A stretch of DNA of 64,000 bases from positions 186,001-250,000 of the forward strand of contig JAANYP010003258.1 of assembly GCA_020465985.1 (NCBI GenBank), given 5' to 3'. The notes under the pieces were generated by a model. The model was given only the letters and a program-made list of their open reading frames with translations. It ran no database searches and was not told the origin of the DNA. This document shows positions 38,675-48,639 of the stretch, piece by piece. The DNA comes from Centrapalus pauciflorus (Eukaryota; Streptophyta; Magnoliopsida; Asterales; Asteraceae). The position numbers were made by a program, and so were the translations under genes. How positions within the stretch are numbered: the first letter of the stretch is position 1; every line of letters starts with the position of its first letter.

Positions 38675-38679
<5 letters not shown>

Positions 38680-39054
38680 ATATAATATAATAAAAAATAG
38701 CGTCCCTAATAGTTGTGGTTTGAATTATTTCTTAAATTTCTCACATATATTTAAATATATCATAAAATCTATAGCACACACGTGTATGTATAAGTTAATA
38801 TAAATTGGTGTCATGAGTTTTTATTAAGTAAATTACAAAAACAATTATGTGAATAAATGAAAAACTATGTGAATAAATGATAAAAATTTATTCATTCACA
38901 TGATTTTTTTTGGTAATTTTATTTGATAACAACTTATAATACCAATTTAAATTAACATATAATCTCATTTTGTATTTTTTTAATCAAAAAATATTAAAAA
39001 TAATTCTTTTTGAATAATACTTTTGGTGTCTTGTGAAATATGTGGTCTATATAT

Positions 39055-39700
39055 ACCGGAGTTCAAAGAAGAACCATAAATGTATTGAGTAACTAAAGAG
39101 GAATCACAAATGCATCATATATAATTCTTGTGTGATGCATCATGATTTCCGTGTGATGCATTAGATTCTCGCATGATGCATCAGATTCCCGGGTTAAATA
39201 TAAATTTATATAAAAACCATGATCTTCATCAAAAATTTACATAATTTATACATAATTCTAAATTTAAAAAAATTACAAACGATGTGATGCATCAAAAATC
39301 ATGATCACCATCTTTGTCTTTAGAAAACTTCGTCTTCATCAGAAAACATCAACATGATCTCTAAAAGCATCATCCAAAATGATGATGTATCAGAAATCAT
39401 TACTTTCATATTTAACACAACGTTGCATCAGAAAACAACGATACGTTTCATCAAAAACAACGATACACTCCATCAAAATTTCATCTTCGTATTTAACACT
39501 AAGCCAAAAATGATGATGCAATCTACAAAAATGACAATGCACTCACACCAAAAACGATGCACTCCTTCAAATTTCATCTTCATCATCTTTGTTTTCAACA
39601 TTAACGATTACTCTAAAAATGATGATGCACACCTGAACTTCACAAAAACTACGACGGAATCTAGAAAACCATTTTTTGATCAGAACTATTCTTACCTTAA
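39055..39700. repeat. Diverged sequence related to family A
   Basis: Starts TATATATACCGGAGTTCAAA with GAAGAACC, then carries three GTGATGCATCA/GCATGATGCATCA units near 39130-39185 like those of family A. Further right, GATGCA, GATGATGCA and ACGATGCACTCC words recur to about 39640 in a stretch with a weak 119-codon ORF. No right terminus was found. It could be a longer or decayed relative. Confidence 0.4.
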
Positions 39701-40270
39701 AACACATATGTAGGTTGCAATATACAAGACAGAGAACATAATATCTTCAAGTAGATTCTATTACTTCGAGGGTGGATCATCATCTTCACGTTTCTTTGAC
39801 TAAGAGAAAAGAATCGTATAGTTTGACCAAACAAATACCAAATAATGAGAAACCAATCAATACCTTGAAAACCTGATGCATCCATATTCAAAAAAGTAAA
39901 ACGAACCATAACTTAAAAATGTGGCCAGATCTTAGTGAATGGGGGTTTGGATCCAATGACGATAATGATGAAGGAGATCGACATCGATGATGAACAAATG
40001 AAAAAATGGTTTAAATTTTAAATTATATGAATGAAAATGAAATCTTGACTAAATTATACGAATGAAAACGAAATCTCGAACCTTAAATTTCAAAAAAATA
40101 AAACAACCCAGATTTTAGAAAAGGTTTTATTCAAATGCATTAAACAAAATATAATCTTGACTAAATTATAAAGATTTTTATAATTATTTAATTTTATTTT
40201 TTAGTTCATGAATTGAAATAAATTGATTATTCTAAAATTACCATTAATGAACCTAAAAAAAAGAACCTTA

Positions 40271-41020
40271 TCTATACTATATATAATAAGAAAACCATTT
40301 GAAGTTTCTGGACCATTGGATGGAAAAAATCAATGGTCCAGATTAATGACAACTCATAATTATTTATGAAATGTCTCTTATACCCTTAATTAAAATCAAT
40401 AATTATACTTATGTCATTTTTTAATTCATTTTCCAAATTTACTACATTACCTTAATTACATTAAATTTTGATTTTAATTTTTTTATTAATGAATTAATAT
40501 TTACCTAAAATAAATATGTGTCATTATTATCCTTAATGATCATAGTTAAATTCAAATGTAAAATTTTGAATTTATATGTAGAAGTGTAGTAAATAAAGTA
40601 AAAAAATTTTGTTAATTATTTTGCTAACAAGATTTAAAATTTAATTGATAAAACTTCAATTGTGATTATGATAAATTTTGATTGTTGATTTTCAGATATT
40701 CCATTTTTATATTTTATCATTTTCAAAATATATACACATTCACATAATTGAAGTTTTTTGTTTCTTACATTGATATTTCATATTTGAAGTTAATAAAAAT
40801 TAAAAGAAACATTTTTTGCAAACACATATTATAAGTTTTTAATAATACAATATAATAATATTTTTTTAATTAATATCAAACAACTTAGTATTTTTTTATC
40901 TTTTATTTAACAAGCTTTCAATTTTTTTTGTTTTAATTATATATAAATTTTATAATAATTTATTTAAATATAAAAAAATATGTATTTTCTAAATCAACCC
41001 ATGTAATACATGGGTTAATT
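40271..41020 (+). mobile_element. Helitron-like element interrupted near its 3' end by the LINE
   Basis: Starts A|TCTATACTATATATAATAAG and reaches the hairpin CCCATGTAATACATGGG at 40998-41014. The expected CTAG has become CCTATATAT, which is the target duplication of the LINE. Internal blocks (AATTTTTTTATTAATGAAT, TTTACCTAAAATAAATAT) recur at 47150-47225. Confidence 0.5.
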
Positions 41021-41357
41021 AACCTATATATGAAAGGAATAGTAGTAGGTGGGGAATTTTTGTTTAATATACATTTACACTGCTATGTTTGATACAGAGA
41101 ATCGACAGAAAAAATAATCAACCGACAATAAAACAAAAACCTTCTTCCTCATCGACTGTGCACCCTCCTCCTACGATCCGAACCCCATTGTTCTTATGGT
41201 TTTTTTTTACAGGAAAACAAGATTGTGCAGGTAAAAATCAAAAGAGTACACAAAAGTACACAAAATAGTTATTTTACACACCACCGTACACAAAGGATTG
41301 AGTGAATATTTCTTCCCTTCAAAGGCACATCTCACGTAGCTAAGAATTTTTAACAAC

Positions 41358-43220
41358 ATGAGAAGCGACTGGGAACATGTAAGGGCGATTAGTTCCACGT
41401 TCTACATTGCAAATCTGCCAGAAGGAGTTGACAGTAAAGATCTGTGGGAAGCGACAAAGAGTGTGGGAAAGCTTGTTGATGCGTTTGTGGCCAAGAAAAG
41501 GGACAAAAGCGGGGGAAGTTTTGGATTCATAAGAATGATTAAAGTGGAGAATGCAGAACAAACAGTCGAAAATCTGTGCAAAATTCAAATACAGGGGAGA
41601 TTTATTAAAGCAAATGTCGCAAAATATGATAGAAAGGGAAATAGAAGGGAAGGAGAGGAACAGATGGAAACAAGAAAGAATACGACTACTACATCTTCTA
41701 AAATCGATTGGGTTAGAGGAAGATCTTTTGCGGATGTAATAAAAAATAAGTCTTTCTCAAAAACTGATGACAAGGTCAAGATCAAGTCTGTAAACAGTAG
41801 AAAAAGTGCGGTAATTCATATTCCAGAGAGAATGGAATCGACGAGTTTTAAAAATACTTCAGAGGTTCTAATGGGGGAGGCAAAGAATTTGCAGGTGTTG
41901 AATAATATGAGTGAATTATTAAAAGCAGAAGGGTTCGATGAATGCAAAGTAAAGTTCTTGGGTGGCCTATCATTCTTGATTATCTTCAAATCTGCCTTCA
42001 GCGCTTCAAATTTTCTGTCAAAAGAAAGTAAGATTTGGAGAAACTGGTGTGCATGGATTCGTAGATATCATAAATTCCCTAAGAAATCAAAGAAAGTTGG
42101 ATGGGTGAATATATGGGGTCTCCCTCCTCATTTGTGGACGGAATCTGTTTTGCAAATTATCTTTAGCAAATTTGGTCGAATAATGACTCCTTTAAAATGT
42201 GATCCAGATAGTTCTGAGATGTCCATGGCCAGAGCATGCTTACTGATGAACATTCGAGGTAAACTGGACTCAAAAATTAACGTGATGTGGAGAAACTTGA
42301 ATTATACTTTATGGATACGTGAAGAGGAGGATACGTGGTACCCAAACTTTGTGAATACTGATTATAGTGAGTCAGACTCTGAAAGAGAAGTTGAGGAAGA
42401 CTCAAATGTTGATATTTGGGATGAAGATTCAATTGAAGATTTTCAAGAAAAGGCACACTCCCCTGAGAGAATAATTCTGTCGCCGGAAAATTTGGTCGGA
42501 GCTAAGGAAGCTTCTCCGGTGAAGGTTCAGGGAGACGAACAGGCAGGTGAAAAGTCAAGTGTGGACTCTAAGGAAAAGGACATCGAAATTGAGGAAGGGG
42601 AATTTCTACCGCCTGAAAATCATAATGATGCATTGCTTAGTAATTGGGTGAATCCGTTGAACTCAGATAAGAGTTCAGATGATATTTTTGGGCTTAACCA
42701 ATTATTGGGCCTAAATAAAAAAAAGTCAGGAAATATGGGGGAGGTAAAACTCATTGATAATATTGGGCCAGTCATGGGATCCATAACTGATGGGCCAGAA
42801 AATTTAATTGAATCGGGTGGTGAGTATAATAGCAGTAGGATACCAATTTTTGATCTAAATAATCCTCCTTCATTCTCAGCGGCGCATAAGGAAGTTTCAA
42901 ATGAAGAGATCCAGAGTTTCAGCAGTCGAAGGTGCAATAAGGCTTCTTCCCATAAAAAATCAAAGATCCATGAGATACGATGGAGTAAGGAAAGACGAAA
43001 GGCGATGCTTTATAAAAGAGCGGGTTCGGTGGTATCAAGTTGGAAAGAATTATCAGAAACGTTGGGTGAGAGTTCTACGAGGCAGACTGAAACACTTGAG
43101 AAGGAAGTGCAACAAACGATACAAGTTGGGAAGCAGTTAGGGTTTCAATTGAATGGTTTTGAAGATGAAATTCGTGAATTGGTAGCTGAAAATCAGGTGG
43201 AGGAAATGAATTCCAAATGA
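41358..43220 (+). CDS. LINE ORF1: RRM-containing RNA-binding protein
   Basis: 620 residues. An RNA recognition motif occupies about 14-90, with RNP2-like TFYIANLP and RNP1-like SGGSFGFIRM. A second conserved block around 247-315 (VNIWGLPPHLWTESVLQ, FSKFGRI) resembles the DUF4283 region of plant LINE ORF1 proteins. An acidic middle and a basic stretch near 525-560 (HKKSK, SKERRKAMLYKRA) follow. ORF1 proteins bind the LINE transcript to form the ribonucleoprotein used in target-primed reverse transcription. The stop TGA shares bases with the ORF2 start in ATGA at 43217-43220. The annotated ATG is the first in frame after a short leader. Confidence 0.88.
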   Translation: MRSDWEHVRAISSTFYIANLPEGVDSKDLWEATKSVGKLVDAFVAKKRDKSGGSFGFIRMIKVENAEQTVENLCKIQIQGRFIKANVAKYDRKGNRREGEEQMETRKNTTTTSSKIDWVRGRSFADVIKNKSFSKTDDKVKIKSVNSRKSAVIHIPERMESTSFKNTSEVLMGEAKNLQVLNNMSELLKAEGFDECKVKFLGGLSFLIIFKSAFSASNFLSKESKIWRNWCAWIRRYHKFPKKSKKVGWVNIWGLPPHLWTESVLQIIFSKFGRIMTPLKCDPDSSEMSMARACLLMNIRGKLDSKINVMWRNLNYTLWIREEEDTWYPNFVNTDYSESDSEREVEEDSNVDIWDEDSIEDFQEKAHSPERIILSPENLVGAKEASPVKVQGDEQAGEKSSVDSKEKDIEIEEGEFLPPENHNDALLSNWVNPLNSDKSSDDIFGLNQLLGLNKKKSGNMGEVKLIDNIGPVMGSITDGPENLIESGGEYNSSRIPIFDLNNPPSFSAAHKEVSNEEIQSFSSRRCNKASSHKKSKIHEIRWSKERRKAMLYKRAGSVVSSWKELSETLGESSTRQTETLEKEVQQTIQVGKQLGFQLNGFEDEIRELVAENQVEEMNSK

Positions 43221-46200
43221 ATTTTCTCTCTGTCAACATTAGAGGGGCGGGAAGTAAGGTGAAAGCAGACTGGGTTCGGAAACTTCAGAAAGAGCACAAA
43301 GCATCTTTTATTGCAATTCAAGAAACGCAAATTTCTAATCCGGAAAAAATTAGGGTTAATAATTTCTGGCAGAAAAATGATTTGGAATTTGATTCAGTGG
43401 CTTCTCAAGGTCGATCCGGTGGTTTATTAAGTCTATGGGATTCATCAGTTTTCCAAAGATCTTCTTGTCTAAAAGGTACGAGTTTTTTAATCACAGTAGG
43501 AAAAATTAAAGGGACTGATAATGAGTTGTTTATTGCTAACATTTATGCTCCATGTTCTGCGAATGAAAGAGGGTTATTGTGGTCTAAACTAAAAGAAATC
43601 ATGGCAGTATATGAGGGATGTTGGATTGTTATGGGAGATTTTAACGAATTGAGATGTAGGGAGGATAGAATCGGATCGTCATTTTCAGTATCTGCTGCTA
43701 GCAGATTCAATTCTTTTATTATTGATGCTGGTTTGGTGGAATTGAATCTTGGGGGGCGCAAGTTTACTTGGATGAGTGAGGATGGTTCTTCCCTAAGTAA
43801 ACTTGACAGAATCTTTGTTTCTGCTGAGTTTCTGGAGAAATGGCCCATGACTTCTACTGTTGTCTTGCCTAGAGAGAAATTTGACCATTGTCCAATTGTG
43901 GTACTATGTGTTGGAAAAAATTTTGGTCATGTTCCTTTCAAGTTTTTTAATTCTTGGATTCATCATAAAGAATTTCTCTCAGTGGTTGAAAAAGCGTGGA
44001 ATGATTGCAAATTCAATGATCCAGCAGATAAAGTTTTAGCTATGAAATTGAAGGCAGTGAAGAACGCTCTAAAAAAATGGAAAAAAGAGGTGGTCGATAA
44101 AGAAATTCTGGAGATTGAAGAGCTTAAAAGAAAGGTTGATAAGGTTGAAGTACTGGCGGAAAGCAGAGCCCTAGTCAGCACTGAATTGGAGAACAGGAAG
44201 AAATGGAAACTAGAAATTAAATCCCGTGAGATGGCTAAGTCTTTGGATTTAAAGCAAAAGGCTAGAGTTCTTTGGCTAATTGATGGTGATGAAAATTCTA
44301 ATTATTTCCATGGGATGTTTAAGGCCAATCAAAACAGAAATAGAATGCACGGATTGAGTATCGGTGGAAGATGGGAGATTGATCCGCAAAGATTAAAGGA
44401 GGAGGCAGCAAAGTTTTATTCTTCAAAATTCAAGGAGAATGGCCGTGAAAGACCAAAGTTGATTTGTTCTGATTTTAAAAAATTATCAGCCACTGACAGA
44501 GCCTCGTTAACAGTAACATTCTCCAAAGAGGAAATAAAAAATGCAGTGTGGGCATGCGGTAGTGAGAAAGCACCAGGGCCAGATGGATTCACGTTTCGAT
44601 TTTTCAAGACATGTTGGGAAATTATAAAAGATGAGATTTTTGCTATGGTTTGGGAATTTGAGAGAAAAGGTTCGTTTTCGATGGGGTGTAATGCGTCATT
44701 CATATCCCTGTTTCCCAAAATCAAGGATCCAATGTCGTTGAAAGATTTCAGACCGATAAGTCTCATAGGTAGCATTTATAAAATAGTGGCTAAACTATTG
44801 GCGGAAAGATTAAAACGGGTGATTGGCAAAGTTGTAAGCAAGGAACAGTCAGCGTATGTTGAAGGCAGACAGATTTTGGATGGTCCTTTAATGGTAGGGG
44901 AGATTTGCAAATGGGTAAAGAAAGCAAAAAAGAAGATGCTTTTATTTAAAGTTAATTTTGAAAAAGCTTTTGATTCGGTGAGTTGGGATTATTTAGATTC
45001 AGTACTTGAACAAATGAATTTTGGAGGTCTCTGGAGAAAATGGATTAGGGGATGTCCAAATTCTGCAAAATCTTCTGTCTTAGTCAATGGCTCTCCATCC
45101 GAAGAGTTCCCCATTTTTAAAGGATTACGGCAAGGTGATCCTTTATCGCCTTTTCTCTTTATTATAGCCATGGAAGGGCTGCACGTGGTAATGGAGAAAG
45201 CTATCCAGAAAGAAATTTTTTTTGGACTAAGGCTACCAAATGAGGGACCTTCAGTATCTCATCTCCTCTATGCTGATGATGCAATTTTTCTGGGTGAATG
45301 GAGTTACTCAAACATAGTGAACATCAAACGTATTTTGAATTGCTTTCACTTAGCATCAGGTTTGAAAATCAATTATGGTAAGTGCAAATTAGTTGGAATT
45401 GGGGTAGAAGAAGGGGAAGTGAAGGATACCGCGTTGAATTTAAGATGTGGAATGGAAACACTTCCATTTAATTATCTTGGCATTTGTATCGGGGCAAATA
45501 TGTCGAACGCTAAACATTGGAAAACTATTGTGGATAAAGTGGCTGGAAAACTATCTTCCTGGAAAGCAAAGAATATTTCGTTTGGTGGACGAGTAACGCT
45601 ATGTAAGGCTGTTCTCAATAGTCTACCTTTGTACTACATGTCCCTTTATAGAGCTCCAAAAATTGTCATTGACTCGCTAGATAAAATCAGAAGGAAATTC
45701 ATATGGGGAGTTTCGAATTCTGGAAATTCCAAAATCAGATGGGTGGACTGGAAGAAGATAATAGCTCCAAAAGAATTTGGCGGGCTGGGAATTGGTTCAT
45801 TAGAGGCGGCAAATTTGGCATTATTAATTAAGTGGTGGTGGAGATTCAAGAAGGAAGACGAAGCTCTTTGGGTAAAAGTCATCAAGGCCATACATAAAGT
45901 TGACGGTAGGAATGCTAGTTCCATGGCAAAGAATTCTCGTGCTGGTCCGTGGCTTAATATCGTTAAAGCTGGTACGTCTCTTTCCTCTCTAAATATTATG
46001 ATTGATGATTTGTTCTCACGGGTTGTAGGAAATGGCAGTCAAGTGCTGTTTTGGACTGATAGGTGGATTGGTAATAGTTCTCTGGATCGTCTTTTTCCCT
46101 CTTTATTCATGCTGGAATCTGAGAAAAATTGCTCTGTTAACATGAGAATGAAGAGTACTAATGGTTTGTTAAATTTCAATTGGAAGTGGTCCTCAAATGT

Positions 46201-46843
46201 TAGTTCCAGTAGCTTTGGGGCAGAAGTTTTAAAGCTTGAAAGTATGTTAAAAAATGTTGAATTTAGGGCTGGAAAGGATCAGTGGATTTGGAATGGGGAC
46301 TCAACAGGAATTTTTACCGTGAGATCGGTAAGACGGTTAATCAAAGGTCTTTCATCGCCTTTTATCGAAAGCAAATGTTTTTGGAATAGATGGATTCCGG
46401 TAAGAGTAAATTGCTTTATTTGGAGAGTCTTGTTAGGAAGGATTCCAACGAAATTGAATTTGGCCGCAAGAAATGTTACGGTTGGATCTTTGGCTTGTCC
46501 CCTTTGTGGCAAAGAGGATGAATCTGTTGAGCATCTATTCTATAGATGTTCTTTTAGCAAGGAATTATGGGAATGGGTTTTATCGTGGGGGGAAGTTTTG
46601 GTTGGTCGACCTCATCAATCTCTGGATCATTTACTTGAGTTGATTTTGAAATCGGGTAATTCGAAAATGCGACGGAAATTTCTGGAAGTAATTGTTGGAG
46701 GCGTAATTTGGTCAGTGTGGAAAGCAAGAAATGAAGTGGTTTTCAAGAAAGGAAAAGTATCGGCGTCAACTATAAAGGAAGATTTTTTGGTTACCGTTTT
46801 TTTGTGGCTTAAGTTTAGGTCAAATTGTAAATCTTTAATTTGA
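43217..46843 (+). CDS. LINE ORF2: endonuclease-reverse transcriptase with an altered catalytic residue
   Basis: 1208 residues. An AP-type endonuclease spans about 1-230 (N7 in VNIRG, E36 in IQETQ, GDFNE, KLDRIF, DHCPI). The reverse transcriptase runs from APGPDGF (about 452) through FRPISLIGSIYKIVAKLLAERL, GLRQGDPLSPFLF and YADD (Asp 687-688). A zinc-binding zf-RVT module lies at about 1054-1140 (WIPVRVNCFIW, CPLCGKEDESVEHLFYRC). There is no RNase H. Motif A reads KVNFEKAFDSV: residue 580 is Asn (AAT, 44954-44956) where plant LINEs have the metal-binding Asp. The protein is thus full length but probably unable to polymerise. Expression presumably depends on reinitiation or coupling at the ATGA overlap. 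Confidence 0.9.
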   Translation: MNFLSVNIRGAGSKVKADWVRKLQKEHKASFIAIQETQISNPEKIRVNNFWQKNDLEFDSVASQGRSGGLLSLWDSSVFQRSSCLKGTSFLITVGKIKGTDNELFIANIYAPCSANERGLLWSKLKEIMAVYEGCWIVMGDFNELRCREDRIGSSFSVSAASRFNSFIIDAGLVELNLGGRKFTWMSEDGSSLSKLDRIFVSAEFLEKWPMTSTVVLPREKFDHCPIVVLCVGKNFGHVPFKFFNSWIHHKEFLSVVEKAWNDCKFNDPADKVLAMKLKAVKNALKKWKKEVVDKEILEIEELKRKVDKVEVLAESRALVSTELENRKKWKLEIKSREMAKSLDLKQKARVLWLIDGDENSNYFHGMFKANQNRNRMHGLSIGGRWEIDPQRLKEEAAKFYSSKFKENGRERPKLICSDFKKLSATDRASLTVTFSKEEIKNAVWACGSEKAPGPDGFTFRFFKTCWEIIKDEIFAMVWEFERKGSFSMGCNASFISLFPKIKDPMSLKDFRPISLIGSIYKIVAKLLAERLKRVIGKVVSKEQSAYVEGRQILDGPLMVGEICKWVKKAKKKMLLFKVNFEKAFDSVSWDYLDSVLEQMNFGGLWRKWIRGCPNSAKSSVLVNGSPSEEFPIFKGLRQGDPLSPFLFIIAMEGLHVVMEKAIQKEIFFGLRLPNEGPSVSHLLYADDAIFLGEWSYSNIVNIKRILNCFHLASGLKINYGKCKLVGIGVEEGEVKDTALNLRCGMETLPFNYLGICIGANMSNAKHWKTIVDKVAGKLSSWKAKNISFGGRVTLCKAVLNSLPLYYMSLYRAPKIVIDSLDKIRRKFIWGVSNSGNSKIRWVDWKKIIAPKEFGGLGIGSLEAANLALLIKWWWRFKKEDEALWVKVIKAIHKVDGRNASSMAKNSRAGPWLNIVKAGTSLSSLNIMIDDLFSRVVGNGSQVLFWTDRWIGNSSLDRLFPSLFMLESEKNCSVNMRMKSTNGLLNFNWKWSSNVSSSSFGAEVLKLESMLKNVEFRAGKDQWIWNGDSTGIFTVRSVRRLIKGLSSPFIESKCFWNRWIPVRVNCFIWRVLLGRIPTKLNLAARNVTVGSLACPLCGKEDESVEHLFYRCSFSKELWEWVLSWGEVLVGRPHQSLDHLLELILKSGNSKMRRKFLEVIVGGVIWSVWKARNEVVFKKGKVSASTIKEDFLVTVFLWLKFRSNCKSLI

Positions 46844-47020
46844 TCCTTGTGGGTTATCTGTCCTTCTTCGTTTTTTTGATTTCTTGTAACTTGGCTAGCT
46901 TCTTGTTAGCTCCTGGATCTCTCTGGTTTTAGTGTTATAATATTATTTCTGGTTCTCTAGTTGGGGGTGATGGCATTGCCGAAGCTCTCGTCTAGAGTTA
47001 CCTTTTGTTGTTAAAAAAAA

Positions 47021-47551
47021 ACCTATATATTATAATAAAACAAAAGAATTAATGTCACATGTCACTTCTACAATAGAAAATTTTATTTTTCCACATCTTT
47101 TGCCAAATTTAACACCTTAATTTAATTGCATTAAATTTTGACTTTATTTTTTTCATAATTAGTTATTAATAAATTAGATTTTGTAACATTTAAAATTAAT
47201 GTTTACCTAAAATAAATATCTATCATTATTATCCATAATAATCATAAGTAGATCCAAATGTAATAATTTGAATTAGTTGTGGAAATTATTATTATTATGT
47301 ATAATAAAGGAAAACATCAAATGCACGTGTCACCTCTACGTTCACCAAAAAGATAATTACAACTTATAAAATAAAAGATATATACAATTTAATATTTTTA
47401 AAAAAGATAAATATACTCTAATTTTTAATCTGTAAATAATAAAAAATAAACACAATTATTATTTTTGTATGTTTTTATTTTTTACTCATGTACATTTTAT
47501 ATAAATAAATTTAATAAAAAATATCCACGTAATACGTGGGTTATAAACTAG
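47021..47551 (+). mobile_element. Helitron-like sequences right of the LINE
   Basis: CTATATATTATAATAAAAC at 47022 resembles a Helitron-like 5' start lacking the first T. A second start-like GTATAATAAAGGAAAACATC lies at 47299, followed by CACGTGTCACCTCTACG. The right end is CCACGTAATACGTGG (perfect hairpin), GTTATAAA, then CTAG|T at 47548-47552. Either one element with an internal duplication or two nested copies. Confidence 0.5.
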
Positions 47552-47753
47552 TTTAAATTAAAAACTTATAAAAATCAAGCTTAACTAATTATAAAAATTA
47601 AAACAAAGCTTTCCTTTCAATTTCTTTTTGAGTATGTTATGAATAAGTTCAGGTAGATTAATTAAACATTATATTTCTTACATCTTAATAAAAAATCACT
47701 AATATGTTTCTAAGAATATATAATGATTATAATATTATTATTATTATATTTAA

Positions 47754-48063
47754 GGAAAAAATATGTAAAAAACCAACTTACTTTCAGTATTTTCGAATAA
47801 GTCATTGTACCAAAAATGTTTCCATAAAAGTCCCTCAACTTAAGAACGTTTTCGTAAAAATCACTGCACATAATATGTTTCCATAAAAGTTCTTTAACTA
47901 AATGAAAGTTTATGAAAACATCTGAAAAATCCTTAAAAAATCTCATAAAACAACACAATTCGTAAACAATTTCAAGTTGAATAACTTTTATGGAAACGTT
48001 TTTGATACATGGACTTAATCGAAAAATATCAAAAAATGCGTTGGTTTTTTATATAATTTTCCC
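47754..48063. mobile_element. MULE-like MITE with long inverted repeats
   Basis: The arms, about 95 bp each, match well: GGAAAAAATATGTAAAAAAC on the left is mirrored by GGGAAAATTATATAAAAAAC on the minus strand at the right. Inside the arms AAAACCAAC and GTTTCCATAAAAGT recur. The flanks TATATTTAA (47745-47753) and TTTATTTAA (48064-48072) are a 9-bp duplication with one mismatch, typical of Mutator-like elements. Confidence 0.6.
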
Positions 48064-48073
48064 TTTATTTAAA

Positions 48074-48626
48074 GAATAAAGTCGTAGAATAGTTGTGTAC
48101 TTTTTAAAATGTATCGATATGGTACCTGTACTATTTTAATTATTCATATTACACGTGTACTTTCTGAATCGTTCAAATTTGATACGTGTACTACATTTTT
48201 TCATACCAATATGATACCTTTGGTAACTGGTTACTGGCTATACCTGTTAAGAGTGGAATTTCTCTTTTTATTAATGTTCAAATTTCCATAATTGAAGTAT
48301 CAAATACACTCTCTCGTCCTTGTGATAACCTGGTAGGAGAAATCACACAACACAGCCAACTTCAAACACCTACAGACCTCTGTAGAAATCTCTAACGATG
48401 ATCTCCACCATCCAGATCGAAGAACTATGTGTTGCGAAGCTTCTCCTCAAATTTCACGCAGATCCAACGGTGAACAAGTTCGTACCGACGATTCTCTCAC
48501 AACTGCACAAAGCTAGACGAAATAACCGATCATAAAAAGTAAAGGTATCATATTAACAATATAAAAAGTACACGTACTATATCGATACACCTTAAAAAGT
48601 ACACTGCTATTGTATGACTTTAGCCC
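48074..48626. mobile_element. MULE-like element with non-TE-like interior (Pack-MULE candidate)
   Basis: Arms of about 50 bp: TAAAGTCGTAGAATAG with GTGTACTTTTTAAAATGTAT on the left, and TAAAGTCATACAATAG with GTGTACTTTTTAAGGTGTAT on the minus strand at the right. Flanks TTATTTAAA (48065-48073) and TTATCTAAA (48627-48635) form a 9-bp duplication with one mismatch. The interior from about 48300 to 48535 is less AT-rich than its surroundings and holds a 45-codon ORF. Confidence 0.6.
48398..48535 (+). CDS. Short ORF of unknown function inside the MULE-like element
   Basis: 45 codons from ATG (MISTIQIEELCVAKLLLKFH at the start) to TAA. I do not recognise it. It has a balanced codon composition unlike the flanking AT-rich arms, so it may be a piece of a host gene captured between MULE ends. 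It may equally be chance; no splice or promoter signals support expression. Confidence 0.25.
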   Translation: MISTIQIEELCVAKLLLKFHADPTVNKFVPTILSQLHKARRNNRS

Positions 48627-48639
48627 TTATCTAAATTGT

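Larger units (their letters stand above)
41032..47019 (+). mobile_element. Full-length L1-type LINE retrotransposon
   Basis: About 5.99 kb with an 11-bp target duplication AACCTATATAT (41021-41031 and 47020-47030, one A shared with the tail). It has a 5' UTR of some 326 bp, two long ORFs, a 3' UTR of about 170 bp ending TTTTGTTGTT, and a short A tail. The intact frames and matching duplication suggest a recent insertion. A substitution in the reverse transcriptase of ORF2 probably prevents activity of this copy. Confidence 0.92.
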
